Shown: in pieces, positions 7,854 to 16,376 of the stretch
Layout of the letters: every line of letters starts with the position of its first letter
Numbering within the stretch: position 1 is the stretch's first letter
Assembly: GCA_040902105.1 (NCBI GenBank)
Contig: JBBDXW010000051.1
Span: 1-64,000 of the forward strand
DNA length: 64,000 nt
From: IDS-8 sp040902105
GTDB lineage: Bacteria; Pseudomonadota; Gammaproteobacteria; Steroidobacterales; Woeseiaceae
Direction: 5' to 3'
The notes under the pieces: generated by a model
Seen by the model: the letters and a program-made list of their open reading frames with translations, nothing else
Told to the model about the DNA's origin: nothing
Database searches by the model: none
Position numbers and translations under genes: made by a program

Positions 7854-9185
7854 ATGACTGACGTTTCGAACAATTCGGCGGCATCACCGCGGCCGGACAC
7901 CGCGGCCGCGCAACCCTCGCTGGTGCGCGCCGTGTCCCGCTGGGAGATCGTGGGCCTTGCGATCAACGACGTGATCGGCAGCGGCGTCTACCTGCTGCCC
8001 GCCGCCGCGGCCCTGCTGCTCGGACCGATGAGCATCTGGGCAGTCGTCCTCGCCGGCCTCACGGTCGCCCTCCTCGTGCTGTGCTTCGCCGAGGCCGCGA
8101 GCTACTTCGACGGCACGGGCGGCGGCTACCTGTACACGCGCGAGGCCTTCGGCGACTTCGTGGGCTTCGAGGTCGGCTGGATGACGTGGCTGGCGCGCAT
8201 CGCTTCCGTCGCCGCGCTCTCCGCCGGCTTCGCGCAGGCGACGACCTTCCTCTGGCCCGCCGCCGCCGAGGGCTGGGTACGTTCCGCGGTGATCGCGGTG
8301 CCGCTCATCCTCCTCACCTGGATCAACGTCATCGGCGTAAAAGAGGGCGCGCGCCTGGCGGCCGGGCTCGCGGTCGCGAAGGTCGTTCCGCTTGTCATCT
8401 TCGTCGCGGTCGGCGTGTTCGCCGTCGACTGGGCACGCGTCGCCGCTGTCGAGCTGCCGCCGCTCGACAATCTCGGCGAGGCCGCGTTGCTGCTGCTGTT
8501 CGCTTACGCCGGGTTCGAGAACACCGCGGCGCCGGCCGGCGAATACAAGGATCCGAAACGCAACGTGCCGTTCGCGCTGCTGACCATGATCACGATCGTG
8601 ACAATCTTGTACGCGCTGGTGCAGCTCGTCGCCGTCGGCACGCTCCCGAACCTCGCGCAATCGGAGTCCGCCATCGCCGAATCGGCCGCGCTGTTCATGG
8701 GCGCGTGGGCCGGCATCATGATGACGGTAGCGGCGATGGTCTCGATCGAGGGGAACGCCGGCAACACGACGCTCATCGGGCCGCGCTACCTGTTCGCGCT
8801 CGCGCAGGACGGCTTCGGTCCGCGGGCGCTGGCGCGTGTGCATCCGCGTTACCGGACACCCGCTGTCGCCATCATCACGCAGTCGACGATCGCGCTCGTG
8901 CTCGCGCTGTCCGGCTCCTTTGTCTGGCTGGCGATGCTCTCGATCATCGCCCGCCTCGCCACCTACGTCGGCACGGCGGCTGCGGTTCCGGTTCTGCGCA
9001 AGCGCTTCGGCGATCGCCCCGGCGCGCTGCGGCTGCCGGGCGGGGTCGCGATCCCGGTTGCGGCGCTGTTGCTGTGTCTCGCGTTCCTGGCGAGCACGAC
9101 GTTGGCCAATCTCGCCGCCGGCGCAGCAGCCCTCGTCGTCGGCGCGCTGCTGTACCTCGGGCGAAGGACCGGCCGCTCGAGTTAG
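7854..9185 (+). CDS. APC-superfamily amino acid permease
   Basis: The 443-residue membrane protein opens with the APC substrate-binding pattern (EIVGLAINDVIGSGVYLLPA, first transmembrane helix with its unwound GSG), followed by GGGYLYTREAFGDFVGFEVG and FAYAGFENTAAPAGEYKDPKRN, typical of transporters from the amino acid-polyamine-organocation group. Around twelve hydrophobic segments are visible. It would import an amino acid or amine by proton or sodium symport or by exchange. It stands alone on the plus strand between a REP element and a convergent gene, so the substrate cannot be inferred. Confidence 0.88.
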   Translation: MTDVSNNSAASPRPDTAAAQPSLVRAVSRWEIVGLAINDVIGSGVYLLPAAAALLLGPMSIWAVVLAGLTVALLVLCFAEAASYFDGTGGGYLYTREAFGDFVGFEVGWMTWLARIASVAALSAGFAQATTFLWPAAAEGWVRSAVIAVPLILLTWINVIGVKEGARLAAGLAVAKVVPLVIFVAVGVFAVDWARVAAVELPPLDNLGEAALLLLFAYAGFENTAAPAGEYKDPKRNVPFALLTMITIVTILYALVQLVAVGTLPNLAQSESAIAESAALFMGAWAGIMMTVAAMVSIEGNAGNTTLIGPRYLFALAQDGFGPRALARVHPRYRTPAVAIITQSTIALVLALSGSFVWLAMLSIIARLATYVGTAAAVPVLRKRFGDRPGALRLPGGVAIPVAALLLCLAFLASTTLANLAAGAAALVVGALLYLGRRTGRSS

Positions 9186-9302
9186 CGACGATTCCACCCT
9201 GCCGTTCAGCCGGTAAAGGCTGGAAGCGACGCGCATCAACTGCGCAGTTCGCCACAAAATGACGAGCCTGCCCGATGACGAGATCGGGCCTACGGTGCAC
9301 GG

Positions 9303-10202
9303 TCAGTTGGACGGGAGTTCGATCACCGCACCTAGGCCGGCGCGATCGAAGCGATCCTTGAACAAGTCGAGGAACACGCTGAATCCTTGCTCACTCGTGC
9401 AATGGGCGGGCGCTACCCGCTCGATGCCGAGCGTATCGTGAAGCACGCGAGCAACTCTTCGAATCTCGGAGTCCAGCGTGCGCACGAGATGAAAGCCGCC
9501 GACAACGGAATACAGACGTTTGTCGATAGTCGCTGCCTGCTCGAGAATCCTTTCGACTCCGGGATGCGAGCAGCCAACTACGACGACCAGGCCGCGCGGC
9601 GTGCGAACGGCCAGGGAAAGCTCGTTCATCTCGATCGTCCCCGGCTTCTGCGACTGCACACTTATTACGACGAACCCGGGAAGTATTTCTGTGGCTTCGG
9701 TAATGGTGTTGAAGTTTGCACTCGGCCACGGTGAACCGGAACGTAACTGCCCGGGAGCGCGCCCGCCGAAGTAGCGCAAGTCGGCCGGGAGACCGGGCTC
9801 GGCTGTCAGAAAATCCTGCGGCAACGAACCCTTGAAAAATGCGCCCTCCTGGGGAACATGGATCGTGACGTCCGGATTGACTTCGAGCAGGTAATCGAGG
9901 CCACTCGTATGATCACCGTGCCGGTGCGAAATGACCACGGCATCGAGGCGCGTGAGATCGATGTCGAGCGCGGCTATGTTGCGTTCGAATATTGCGGGAT
10001 CGTTGCCGGTGTCGAACAGAACGCGTTTCCCGCCGTACTCCACCAGCGCCGCGAAGCCCCAGTCCCGGGTGAGCGTCGACTCGGGCGCCCCGAACGCGTC
10101 GTACAGATTCGTGATGCGCGCAATCTCCTCGGCGTTCGCCGGAAGAGCGGTTGCGACCAGTAACGCCGCCAGCAGGGGGCGTACGGCGATGTAGCGTTTC
10201 AT
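9303..10202 (-). CDS. Exported metallo-beta-lactamase-fold hydrolase (COG1237-like)
   Basis: From ATG 10202 the 299-residue product has a signal peptide ending PANA and the metal motif HRHGDH at residues 93-98, then VVVVGCSHPGVERILE and VVGGFHL, the pattern of the COG1237 branch related to dihydropterin ribofuranosyl-aminobenzene phosphate synthases. Unlike those cytoplasmic enzymes it appears to be exported. The open frame extends upstream to 10373, but AGGAG ten bases before 10202 and the signal peptide favour this start. Physiological substrate unknown. Confidence 0.85.
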   Translation of the reverse strand: MKRYIAVRPLLAALLVATALPANAEEIARITNLYDAFGAPESTLTRDWGFAALVEYGGKRVLFDTGNDPAIFERNIAALDIDLTRLDAVVISHRHGDHTSGLDYLLEVNPDVTIHVPQEGAFFKGSLPQDFLTAEPGLPADLRYFGGRAPGQLRSGSPWPSANFNTITEATEILPGFVVISVQSQKPGTIEMNELSLAVRTPRGLVVVVGCSHPGVERILEQAATIDKRLYSVVGGFHLVRTLDSEIRRVARVLHDTLGIERVAPAHCTSEQGFSVFLDLFKDRFDRAGLGAVIELPSN

Positions 10203-10369
10203 GATGCGCATAGCTCCTGTTAAGCACAGCGTTCCGAGGAACGGAGCGACACGCGCGGCTGCCTTGCCGCCGGACAGGATTTCGAGTGTTGCTTGGGCCG
10301 GTACGAATAACCTATACGCTTTTTGCCGGCGATTTCCACCTGTTTCACCGGCGAACCAGCCATCACGCG

Positions 10370-10852
10370 TCAAGATTCCTGCATGGGTGACGCCCGGCTA
10401 ACGCTGGCGGCAAAGCAGCCTGGCTTCGCGTTGTGAAGGTGCAGATAAGAGACATCCTGACTGCGAAACATCGCCGAAATCGCGTTGCTCAGATCCGATC
10501 CGGGAACGACATCCGCGTCGACCATGTAGTGCTTCTGATCGAAAGCGCGGATCGACATCAGGCGGGTAGCCAAAGCCTCCGGGATTGCTCCAACGTCGGG
10601 AAATGCCTGTTCGGCATCCTCGCGCACAAAGATGGCGTGGGTCGCGCGATAAGGTGTGACGCAGGGCTGGTGTTCGAAATTCAGCAACAGGATCTCGCCG
10701 GGTTCCGCGTCGGCCAGGCTGACGCGACAGGGGAAACCGGGTTTTACGCCGGCGACCATTCGGCTCGCACCTGCTTTTGCGAGTTCAGTATCAGGCAGTT
10801 TGAAGAGGGGCGCGAAGCGCGCGTATGGCAGGGCGTGAATCTGGAATGACAT
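10370..10852 (-). CDS. DUF1203-family protein
   Basis: The 160-residue product has the DUF1203 layout: FKLPDTELAKAGASRMVA, then PGFPCRVSLADAEPGEILLL, HQPCVTPYRATHAIFVRE and a C-terminal YLHLHNAKPGCFAASVSR. No signal peptide is visible. The function of the family is not established. GGAGGAGAACTC precedes the ATG at 10852. It lies upstream of the metallo-beta-lactamase-fold gene on the same strand with about 170 bases between them. Confidence 0.8.
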   Translation of the reverse strand: MSFQIHALPYARFAPLFKLPDTELAKAGASRMVAGVKPGFPCRVSLADAEPGEILLLNFEHQPCVTPYRATHAIFVREDAEQAFPDVGAIPEALATRLMSIRAFDQKHYMVDADVVPGSDLSNAISAMFRSQDVSYLHLHNAKPGCFAASVSRASPMQES

Positions 10853-11020
10853 GAGTTCTCCTCCGGGTGACGGTCAGCTTACGTCGGCGCGGGTGCCGGC
10901 GGGCATCCGTTTCTTGCTGTCAAACTCGGGCAGCGGGAAGAGGGCCAGCGACCTTACGGCGGGCGCGGCGGTGAGCAACGAAGCCTTGATCGCCGCGGGC
11001 AAAGGGGGCGGTTGCCGTAT

Positions 11021-11047
11021 TGCTTAGTCCACCATGCTTAGCTAAGC
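11021..11047. promoter_or_regulatory. Candidate autoregulatory operator of the VapBC-like module
   Basis: A perfect 12-base palindrome GCTTAGCTAAGC occupies 11036-11047, one base before the antitoxin start codon. A half site TGCTTAG at 11021-11027 repeats the left arm 14 bases upstream. Antitoxin-type proteins commonly bind such dyads to repress their own operon. The palindrome sits where a Shine-Dalgarno would be, and no such site is visible. Confidence 0.6.
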
Positions 11048-11048
11048 T

Positions 11049-11327
11049 ATGCCCATGTCAGACGACGTCGTCAATATCCACGCCGCCAAAACGCAGCTGT
11101 CCCAGTTGGTCAAGCGCGCGGAACGCGGCGAGCGGATCACGATTGCCCGGAACGGGAAACCGGTTGCCCAGATCGGTCCTGCCCCGCGCGCCCGGCGTAA
11201 GGCCTTGCCGCCGGAGGATCCTTTGCTCAACCTGGAGACCTTCGCCGTCGCCGGGAGGAAACCGCGACGAGGCAGCAAGAAGCTCAGCAACGACGATATA
11301 GACCGAATTCTGTATGGCAAACCCTGA
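11049..11327 (+). CDS. Phd/YefM-type antitoxin
   Basis: The 92-residue protein has the Phd/YefM fold signature VNIHAAKTQLSQLVKRAERG followed by ITIARNGKPVAQIGP, a DNA-binding N-terminal dimer domain, and a basic, probably disordered C-terminus that would wrap the toxin. An alternative start at 11055 (MSDDVV) is possible. It overlaps the PIN-domain gene by 14 bases, the usual antitoxin-first order. A palindrome lies directly upstream. Confidence 0.88.
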   Translation: MPMSDDVVNIHAAKTQLSQLVKRAERGERITIARNGKPVAQIGPAPRARRKALPPEDPLLNLETFAVAGRKPRRGSKKLSNDDIDRILYGKP

Positions 11328-11736
11328 GGTTTTCGTCGACACCTCGGGGCTCTATGCCCTGATTGAGAAAAACGATGCCCATCATACGAGGGCGCGTAGT
11401 GCCGTGGAGAAACTGTTGCGCGCCGGACGGAAGCTGGTCCTGACCGACTACATCGTCGATGAGACCACCACTCTCGCGAAAACTCGCAGCGGGAAACGCG
11501 TTGCCATGCGAGTGCTGGACCTTTTGGAACAAAGTGCGGGTATTCGCATTGAATGGATTGGCAGTTCACGCTTCGAGGAGACAAAGACATTCTTCCGCAA
11601 ACATGCCGATCATGGATATTCCTTCACGGACTGCACCAGCTTCGTCGTCATGAACGAACTTGAGCTGACCCAGGCCCTGACAACGGACAAGCACTTCCCC
11701 GAAGCCGGATTTGAAGCCCTGCTGGCCATTCGGTAG
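11314..11736 (+). CDS. PIN-domain ribonuclease toxin (VapC-like)
   Basis: The 140-residue product shows the acidic PIN-domain residues Asp9 (FVDTSGLYAL), Glu50 (DYIVDETTT), Asp106 (SFTDC) and Asp125 (LTTDKHF), which hold a metal ion for RNA cleavage. The overlap with the preceding antitoxin gene implies translational coupling. The RNA target, often a tRNA for VapC, cannot be read from sequence. All four residues are intact, so the toxin is probably active. Confidence 0.9.
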   Translation: MANPEVFVDTSGLYALIEKNDAHHTRARSAVEKLLRAGRKLVLTDYIVDETTTLAKTRSGKRVAMRVLDLLEQSAGIRIEWIGSSRFEETKTFFRKHADHGYSFTDCTSFVVMNELELTQALTTDKHFPEAGFEALLAIR

Positions 11737-11804
11737 CGGGCGCGGCGACTCCGTCATCCCCCCGGCGGGGCCCAGCGCGATCCGCCGCGTCTAATCGGCT
11801 GAAG

Positions 11805-13154
11805 TCAGTCACTCAGCTCCCGGCCCGAGGTTTCCGGCAGCATGAGGGTCGCTGCAACCATCAGCAGGTAAGCGCCGCCGGCGAAAACTGCGATTGCGTA
11901 TTCCAGCGTGATCCGGGTACTCAGGAAACCGACGAGTGCCGGAAACAATGCGCCGGCGCCGCGCCCGAAGTTGTAGGCAAATCCCTGGCCTGAACCGCGC
12001 ATACGGGTCGGAAACAATTCCGTAAAGAACGATCCTATGGGGCTGAACACTCCGGAGGCGAAAAAGCCGAGAGGGAAACCCATGACCATGATCTGCCGGT
12101 CGCTCAGGTCGAAACCCATATAGAGGCAGACGGACAGGAATGACATCAGCGCAAAAATAATCAGGGTGCGACGGCGGCCCAACCGATCGGCCAGGTACGC
12201 CGCCGTAAGGTAACCGCAGAAGGAGCCCGCAATGATGACGGAGAGGTAGCCGCCCGTGTTCATCACCGACAGATCGCGGGTCGTCCTCAGGAAGAGCGGC
12301 AACCATGTTGTGATCGCGTAGTACCCGCCCTGGGCGCCCAGCGAAAGCAATGAGGCCAACACGGTTATTCGCAGGATCCGGGGGCTGAAAATTTGCAGGG
12401 CGCGCCCGCGTCCCGGTTCCGCTTTCTTCAAGGTTTCATTTCTGCTGTAAACGGCGGACTCAGGCACATGGCGCCGGATAAAAAACACCAGCAACGCCGG
12501 CAGCAAGCCGATCCAGAACATTATTCGCCAGGCGATCTCATGCTCGAGATTTGAAAACAGCACGGTGTAGAACAACGCGGCAATGCCCCAGCCTATTGCC
12601 CAGCCGCTTTGCACGAATCCGACGGCCTTGCCCCTGTGCCGCGCACGGATTGTTTCCGCAATGAGAACGGACCCGACGGCCCACTCGCCGCCGAATCCCA
12701 GGCCCTGCAGTGAACGCGTGATCATCAACTGGCCAAACGAGTTCGTGAAGCCGCTCAGGAATGTGAACAGCGAGAACCAGAGTATCGTGATCTGGAGGAC
12801 CCTGACCCTGCCGTAGCGATCCGCGGCGAGCCCCGCGATCCAGCCGCCAAATGCCGAGAACAGGAGCGTCGTGGTGCCAAGAAGGCCCGCTTCGCCTTGA
12901 GAAATGCCCCAGAGCACGATAAGAGTCGGCATGACGAAGCTGAACAGCATGACATCCATGCCATCGAGCATCCATCCGAGGAAAGTTCCGGCAAGCGTCG
13001 ATCTTTCCGCTTTGCCGAGCTTTCCGAATTCGTCCCATGGACCCGTCAAATCGTCATTCCCGGTAACGCATTCTTGTTCTCGTTGGGGCGCCCAATCTAT
13101 CGCGTTTCGCCGCTGAACGCCTGTCTGGCAAACACCCGATCCTGCGGAATGCAA
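11805..13154 (-). CDS. MFS transporter, SHS/aromatic-acid symporter type
   Basis: The product of up to 449 residues has 12 predicted helices and MFS signatures: FLGWMLDGMDVMLFSFVMPT in helix 1, GGWIAGLAADRYGRVRVL between helices 2 and 3, and LADRLGRRRTLI in the second half. The GWMLDGMD start resembles the organic-acid and sialate proton symporters. The start is uncertain: TTG 13154 lies inside palindrome 13151-13166, and another TTG (DDLTGPW) lies about 90 bases inside. It is divergent from the SRPBCC/ArsR pair, so the same operators may affect it. Cargo unknown. Confidence 0.85.
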   Translation of the reverse strand: MHSAGSGVCQTGVQRRNAIDWAPQREQECVTGNDDLTGPWDEFGKLGKAERSTLAGTFLGWMLDGMDVMLFSFVMPTLIVLWGISQGEAGLLGTTTLLFSAFGGWIAGLAADRYGRVRVLQITILWFSLFTFLSGFTNSFGQLMITRSLQGLGFGGEWAVGSVLIAETIRARHRGKAVGFVQSGWAIGWGIAALFYTVLFSNLEHEIAWRIMFWIGLLPALLVFFIRRHVPESAVYSRNETLKKAEPGRGRALQIFSPRILRITVLASLLSLGAQGGYYAITTWLPLFLRTTRDLSVMNTGGYLSVIIAGSFCGYLTAAYLADRLGRRRTLIIFALMSFLSVCLYMGFDLSDRQIMVMGFPLGFFASGVFSPIGSFFTELFPTRMRGSGQGFAYNFGRGAGALFPALVGFLSTRITLEYAIAVFAGGAYLLMVAATLMLPETSGRELSD

Positions 13155-13212
13155 CCTGGGGGTTGCGTATCCGCGATACGCCTGTTAGGTTTATATGCAA
13201 CCCGGAGGTTGC
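13151..13212. promoter_or_regulatory. Two palindromic operators for the ArsR/SRPBCC pair
   Basis: Two copies of GCAACC-N4-GGTTGC lie at 13151-13166 and 13197-13212, 46 bases apart centre to centre. The downstream copy overlaps the Shine-Dalgarno (GGAGG) of the SRPBCC gene, so bound repressor would block expression directly. The upstream copy abuts the divergent MFS frame. The winged-helix protein at 13725 is the natural ligand, which is inference from position and symmetry. Confidence 0.7.
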
Positions 13213-13215
13213 GGA

Positions 13216-13710
13216 ATGAATTCGGAGACCGATCGTATCGAGAAAAGCATCCTGCTGCGCGCGCCACAAAAGCGCGTCTGGCAGGCCATCAGCAACGCGA
13301 AAGAGTTCGGCCACTGGTTTGGCGTTGAATTTGACGGGCCGTTCGTCGCCGGCGCGCATATCACGGGAAGGATTGTACCTACGAAAGTCGATGCGGAAGT
13401 TGCAAAGATGCAGGAGCCCTATTCCGGGATGGCATGCGATGTCACGGTGGAGCGGATCGAACCCGTGAATCTGTTGTCGTTTCGCTGGCACCCGTACGCC
13501 ATTGAGGCCGGTGCCGACTCTACGAAAGAACCGACGACTCTGGTTACGTTCGAGCTGGAGGCAGTCTCGCACGGAACGATGTTGACTATTACCGAGTCCG
13601 GTTTCGATCGTATTCCGCTCGCGCGTCGTGCCGAGGCATTCAAGTCCAACGAAGAGGGATGGAGCATGCAAGCGGCCCTCATCGAGAAATATCTCACTCA
13701 GAAGACTTGA
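13216..13710 (+). CDS. SRPBCC/AHSA1-domain protein
   Basis: The 164-residue protein matches the activator-of-Hsp90-ATPase-like branch of the START-type helix-grip fold: IEKSILLRAPQKRVWQAISN at the start, FGHWFGVEFDGPFVAG, then VTFELEAVSHGTMLTITESG and a C-terminal helix. These proteins bind a hydrophobic ligand in a deep cavity. ATG 13216 follows GGAGGTTGCGGA; a start at 13195 is possible but lacks a site. The ArsR-type regulator starts 14 bases after the stop, a very common operon pair. Confidence 0.88.
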   Translation: MNSETDRIEKSILLRAPQKRVWQAISNAKEFGHWFGVEFDGPFVAGAHITGRIVPTKVDAEVAKMQEPYSGMACDVTVERIEPVNLLSFRWHPYAIEAGADSTKEPTTLVTFELEAVSHGTMLTITESGFDRIPLARRAEAFKSNEEGWSMQAALIEKYLTQKT

Positions 13711-13724
13711 ACAAAAGCATTCGA

Positions 13725-14078
13725 ATGTCTCAAGGCCGTGCCGCCGCAGCGAAGCTTTCGGCCGCCGCACCTGTGTTTACTGCCCTCGGCGACGAAACGC
13801 GCTTGCGCATTGTCGGCCGGCTATGCCGGGAAGGCCCGCTGTCTATCTCGCGACTCACGGACGGCACCCGGATCTCGCGCCAGGCGATCACGAAGCATCT
13901 GCGCGTGCTCGCAGACGCTGGTCTCGTGCGGGGCAAGCGCAGCGGTCGCGAGCAAATCTGGCAGATCCGGGCCAGGCAGCTCGATGAAGTGCGACAGTAC
14001 CTGAGTGAGATTTCGGCGCAGTGGGATGAGGCGCTGGGTCGGCTGCAGGCACATGTCGAGAAGGACTGGCGTCGCTGA
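13725..14078 (+). CDS. ArsR-family winged-helix regulator
   Basis: The 117-residue product has the ArsR winged helix (FTALGDETRLRIVGRLCREG, then LTDGTRISRQAITKHLRVLADAGLV) and no cysteine metal box, as usual for the ArsR proteins paired with AHSA1-domain genes. It probably represses its operon by binding the GCAACC-N4-GGTTGC palindromes upstream of 13216. ATG 13725 is preferred to the overlapping frame start at 13659 because it follows the SRPBCC stop and begins the conserved domain at the right distance. Confidence 0.88.
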   Translation: MSQGRAAAAKLSAAAPVFTALGDETRLRIVGRLCREGPLSISRLTDGTRISRQAITKHLRVLADAGLVRGKRSGREQIWQIRARQLDEVRQYLSEISAQWDEALGRLQAHVEKDWRR

Positions 14079-14098
14079 ACCTTCGTTGCCTCCAATTC

Positions 14099-14863
14099 TT
14101 ACTCCGCCGTGGCGGAACACTCCCCGCCGTCCGCACCAACAGCCCAGGAAATTCCCCCAAGCACGTGCTGCCGAAACAACGGCTCGGCGTAGCTTTCCCC
14201 GGTGTGGCCAAGGCCCGTATACCATGAACGCCCGCCATCGTAACGATGACACCAGGCGATCGGATGGTCCGTGCCCTGCTCGCCGCCATCGTAGGTATTT
14301 TCGTCGAGTGTCATCAGTACGTGAACGTCGCCCCGCGGATTGCGGTCGTAGTTGTACCATTCGTCCGTTCGCTCCCAGCGAGCCGGGAGCATGCGCGTCG
14401 ATGGATGTGCGCGGTCGGCGACATCGACGGCGGCGGCCTGGATTTCCGGATGGTTGCTGAACCAGGCGCCCACGAGGCCGCTGTACCACGGCCAGTCGTG
14501 TTCCGTGTCGGCAGCTGCATGAATGCCGACGAATGCGCCGCCATTCTTTATATATCGTTCGAACGCCTTCTGCTGCCGCGCATCCAGAACATCGCCGGTC
14601 GTGGAAAGGAATATGATCGCGGCGTAGCCCACAAGCGCCTCGTCGTCGAACACGCCGGCATCCTCCGAGTGGTCGATCGCGAAGCCGTGTTCCTGGCCGA
14701 GTTCGCGGAGCATCTGCACGCCGTCGGGGATGGAGGTGTGGCGAAAGGCGGCCGTACGGGTGAAAACCAGCAGCTTCGGCTCAGCCGATTGGGCATCAGG
14801 CGAGGGTGAGCCGGGCAGGCTTGCCATGAGGAAGATACCGATCAAGAGAGTGACGACGCGCAT
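14099..14863 (-). CDS. Exported ThuA-like domain protein
   Basis: The 254-residue product has a signal peptide (MRVVTLLIGIFLMASLPGSP) and a ThuA/class I glutamine-amidotransferase-like fold: LLVFTRTAAFRHTSIPDGV, AIIFLSTTGDVLDARQQ, FVGIHAAADTEHDWPWYSGLVGAWF, and HPIAWCHRYDGGRSWYTGLGHT. ThuA-like domains occur in secreted sugar-related proteins; no catalytic role is established. It converges on the ArsR gene with 20 bases between the stops. Confidence 0.85.
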   Translation of the reverse strand: MRVVTLLIGIFLMASLPGSPSPDAQSAEPKLLVFTRTAAFRHTSIPDGVQMLRELGQEHGFAIDHSEDAGVFDDEALVGYAAIIFLSTTGDVLDARQQKAFERYIKNGGAFVGIHAAADTEHDWPWYSGLVGAWFSNHPEIQAAAVDVADRAHPSTRMLPARWERTDEWYNYDRNPRGDVHVLMTLDENTYDGGEQGTDHPIAWCHRYDGGRSWYTGLGHTGESYAEPLFRQHVLGGISWAVGADGGECSATAE

Positions 14864-14995
14864 GGAAATGAATGCTCATGCCGGTTTTTGTTGCAGATCG
14901 AACAATAATAAAGTTGTCTTATACGGCGGTCGAATCCGTAATGCCGCATTCGACCAGTGAATAGTACTGGACTCAAAACAGCGAGGAAGGAACAA

Positions 14996-15652
14996 ATGAG
15001 CACGATCAGGATCAGCGCCTTTCGCTGGGTACCGCCTCTTGCCCAGGGGCTGGTGCGCGATCTTCGCGTCCGCTGGGCGCTCGAAGAGGCGGGCCTTGAC
15101 TATGAGGAACGGCTGATCGGGCCGGAGGATCAGAATTCCGAGAGCTATCGTCGCCTTCAGCCTTTCGGGCAGGTGCCGGTCTACGAAGAGGACGGGCTGG
15201 AGCTGTTCGAGTCCGGCGCCATCGTGCTGCATGTGGCAGAGCGGTCCCGTGCGCTGATGCCGGCGGATCTCAGAAGCCGGGCGCGCGTAACGTCGTGGGT
15301 CATTGCCGCCCTGAACTCGGTAGAGCCGCACATTATGAATCTCGCCCTGATCGACCTGTTCCACGCCGACGAAGAATGGGCGAAGCTGCGCCGGCCGGCG
15401 GCGGTCGACGTGGTGAAGGCGCGCCTGGCGAATCTCGGCGACTGGATCGGCGGGCAGGATTATCTCGAGGATCGCTTCACCGCGGCAGACCTGATCATGA
15501 CGACGGTGCTGCGCAACCTGCGTCACACGGACCTGGTTGCGCAGGTGCCGGTGCTCGAGGCCTACCGCCTGCGCTGCGAGGCGCGGCCCGCATTCCGTAA
15601 AGCGCTAGCTGACCAGATGGCGCCGTTCGCCAGGAATGCGCCGCCGGAATAA
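14996..15652 (+). CDS. Glutathione S-transferase family protein
   Basis: The 218-residue product has a thioredoxin-like N-terminal domain (VRWALEEAGLDYEERLIG, FGQVPVYEEDGLELFESGAIVLH, with the cis-Pro in QVPV and the ES of the glutathione site) and an all-helical C-terminal domain (DWIGGQDYLEDRFTAADLIM). It would conjugate or reduce electrophiles in the cytoplasm. ATG 14996 follows GAGGAAGGAAC; the open frame extends to 14957 without a site. It is divergent from the ThuA-like gene. Confidence 0.88.
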   Translation: MSTIRISAFRWVPPLAQGLVRDLRVRWALEEAGLDYEERLIGPEDQNSESYRRLQPFGQVPVYEEDGLELFESGAIVLHVAERSRALMPADLRSRARVTSWVIAALNSVEPHIMNLALIDLFHADEEWAKLRRPAAVDVVKARLANLGDWIGGQDYLEDRFTAADLIMTTVLRNLRHTDLVAQVPVLEAYRLRCEARPAFRKALADQMAPFARNAPPE

Positions 15653-15741
15653 GCGTACCGCGAGCAGCCGATTTTGCCGCGTACCTCAAGGTCCACGGCA
15701 TCTGAGTACATAAGGCACACATTAGGTTATGCTTTCGCACA

Positions 15742-15951
15742 TTGTGGAGCCCGGAGAAAAACGAGTGGCTGAAGCGCGAGCGCGGCATTTCATTCGAGGA
15801 TGTTGTGTTCCACACTGAAGCGGGTGAAGAACTCGATCTCTTCCATGATCCGAATCAAGACCGCTACCCTGGACAGAAAAATACCGTGGTATTGGTCGAA
15901 GGCCATGCGTACTTGAAGAATCCATTGCGCAGGTTCAAGCGCGAGCTATGA
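15742..15951 (+). pseudogene. Truncated BrnT-like toxin remnant
   Basis: The frame opens with TTG and encodes about 69 residues, WSPEKNEWLKRERGISFEDV then EELDLFHDPNQDRYPGQKNTV. This resembles the first two thirds of the BrnT/PF04365 type of small ribonuclease toxin. After VEGHAYL the sequence changes to a basic tail (KNPLRRFKREL) where family members continue with further strands, which suggests a frameshift. The natural N-terminal MKF-type start is also missing. No antitoxin gene follows; crcB begins two bases after the stop. Confidence 0.45.
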
Positions 15952-15952
15952 C

Positions 15953-16324
15953 GTGAAGAATCTATTATTGGTTGCCATCGGAGGCGGTATCGGCGCAGTG
16001 GCACGATACAAGCTTGGCGGTCTCGTCTTACACCACTCAATGCAGTGGAAATTTCCGCTCAGCACTTTCGCCGTGAATGTGTCCGGTTGCCTGGTCGCCG
16101 GTGTGCTGGCAGGACTGGTCGTCAAGCACGATTTTTTCAGTCCTGAGGCCCGGCTCTTCCTGTTTACCGGGTTGCTCGGCGGCTTTACGACATTTTCGGC
16201 ATTCGGTCTCGAAACCGTTTACCTTCTGCAAAGACACGAGGTAATGCTGGCGGTCCTCAATGTAGGCTTGAGCGCGCTGGCCGGAATCCTGGTTCTGTGG
16301 CTGGGCATGCGATTTATTCCGTGA
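15953..16324 (+). CDS. crcB: CrcB/FluC fluoride channel
   Basis: The 123-residue four-helix membrane protein carries the Fluc signatures GGGIGAVARY, FAVNVSGCLVAG (the conserved Asn of the pore) and GFTTFSAFG (the Phe box and the central sodium site). Fluc channels work as antiparallel dual-topology dimers that export fluoride. The start is GTG 15953, two bases after the preceding fragment. No fluoride riboswitch could be recognised upstream. Length and motifs are typical, so the call is secure. Confidence 0.93.
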   Translation: MKNLLLVAIGGGIGAVARYKLGGLVLHHSMQWKFPLSTFAVNVSGCLVAGVLAGLVVKHDFFSPEARLFLFTGLLGGFTTFSAFGLETVYLLQRHEVMLAVLNVGLSALAGILVLWLGMRFIP

Positions 16325-16376
16325 GTGGATGCGTGCGGCGGACTAGCTCCCGCGGCGCCGGCTCGGACGCGTTGCC

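Noticed and set aside
7884..9257. Minus-strand frame of 457 codons opposite the APC permease
   Set aside because: It is rich in Arg, Glu and Asp without any domain, as expected for the antisense of a membrane protein gene.
10853..11020. C-terminal remnant of a gene on the minus strand
   Set aside because: A short open stretch is present, but it shows no family pattern and could be chance in GC-rich DNA.
15653..15952. Fluoride riboswitch before crcB
   Set aside because: The region holds a toxin-like remnant and no crcB-motif core could be found.
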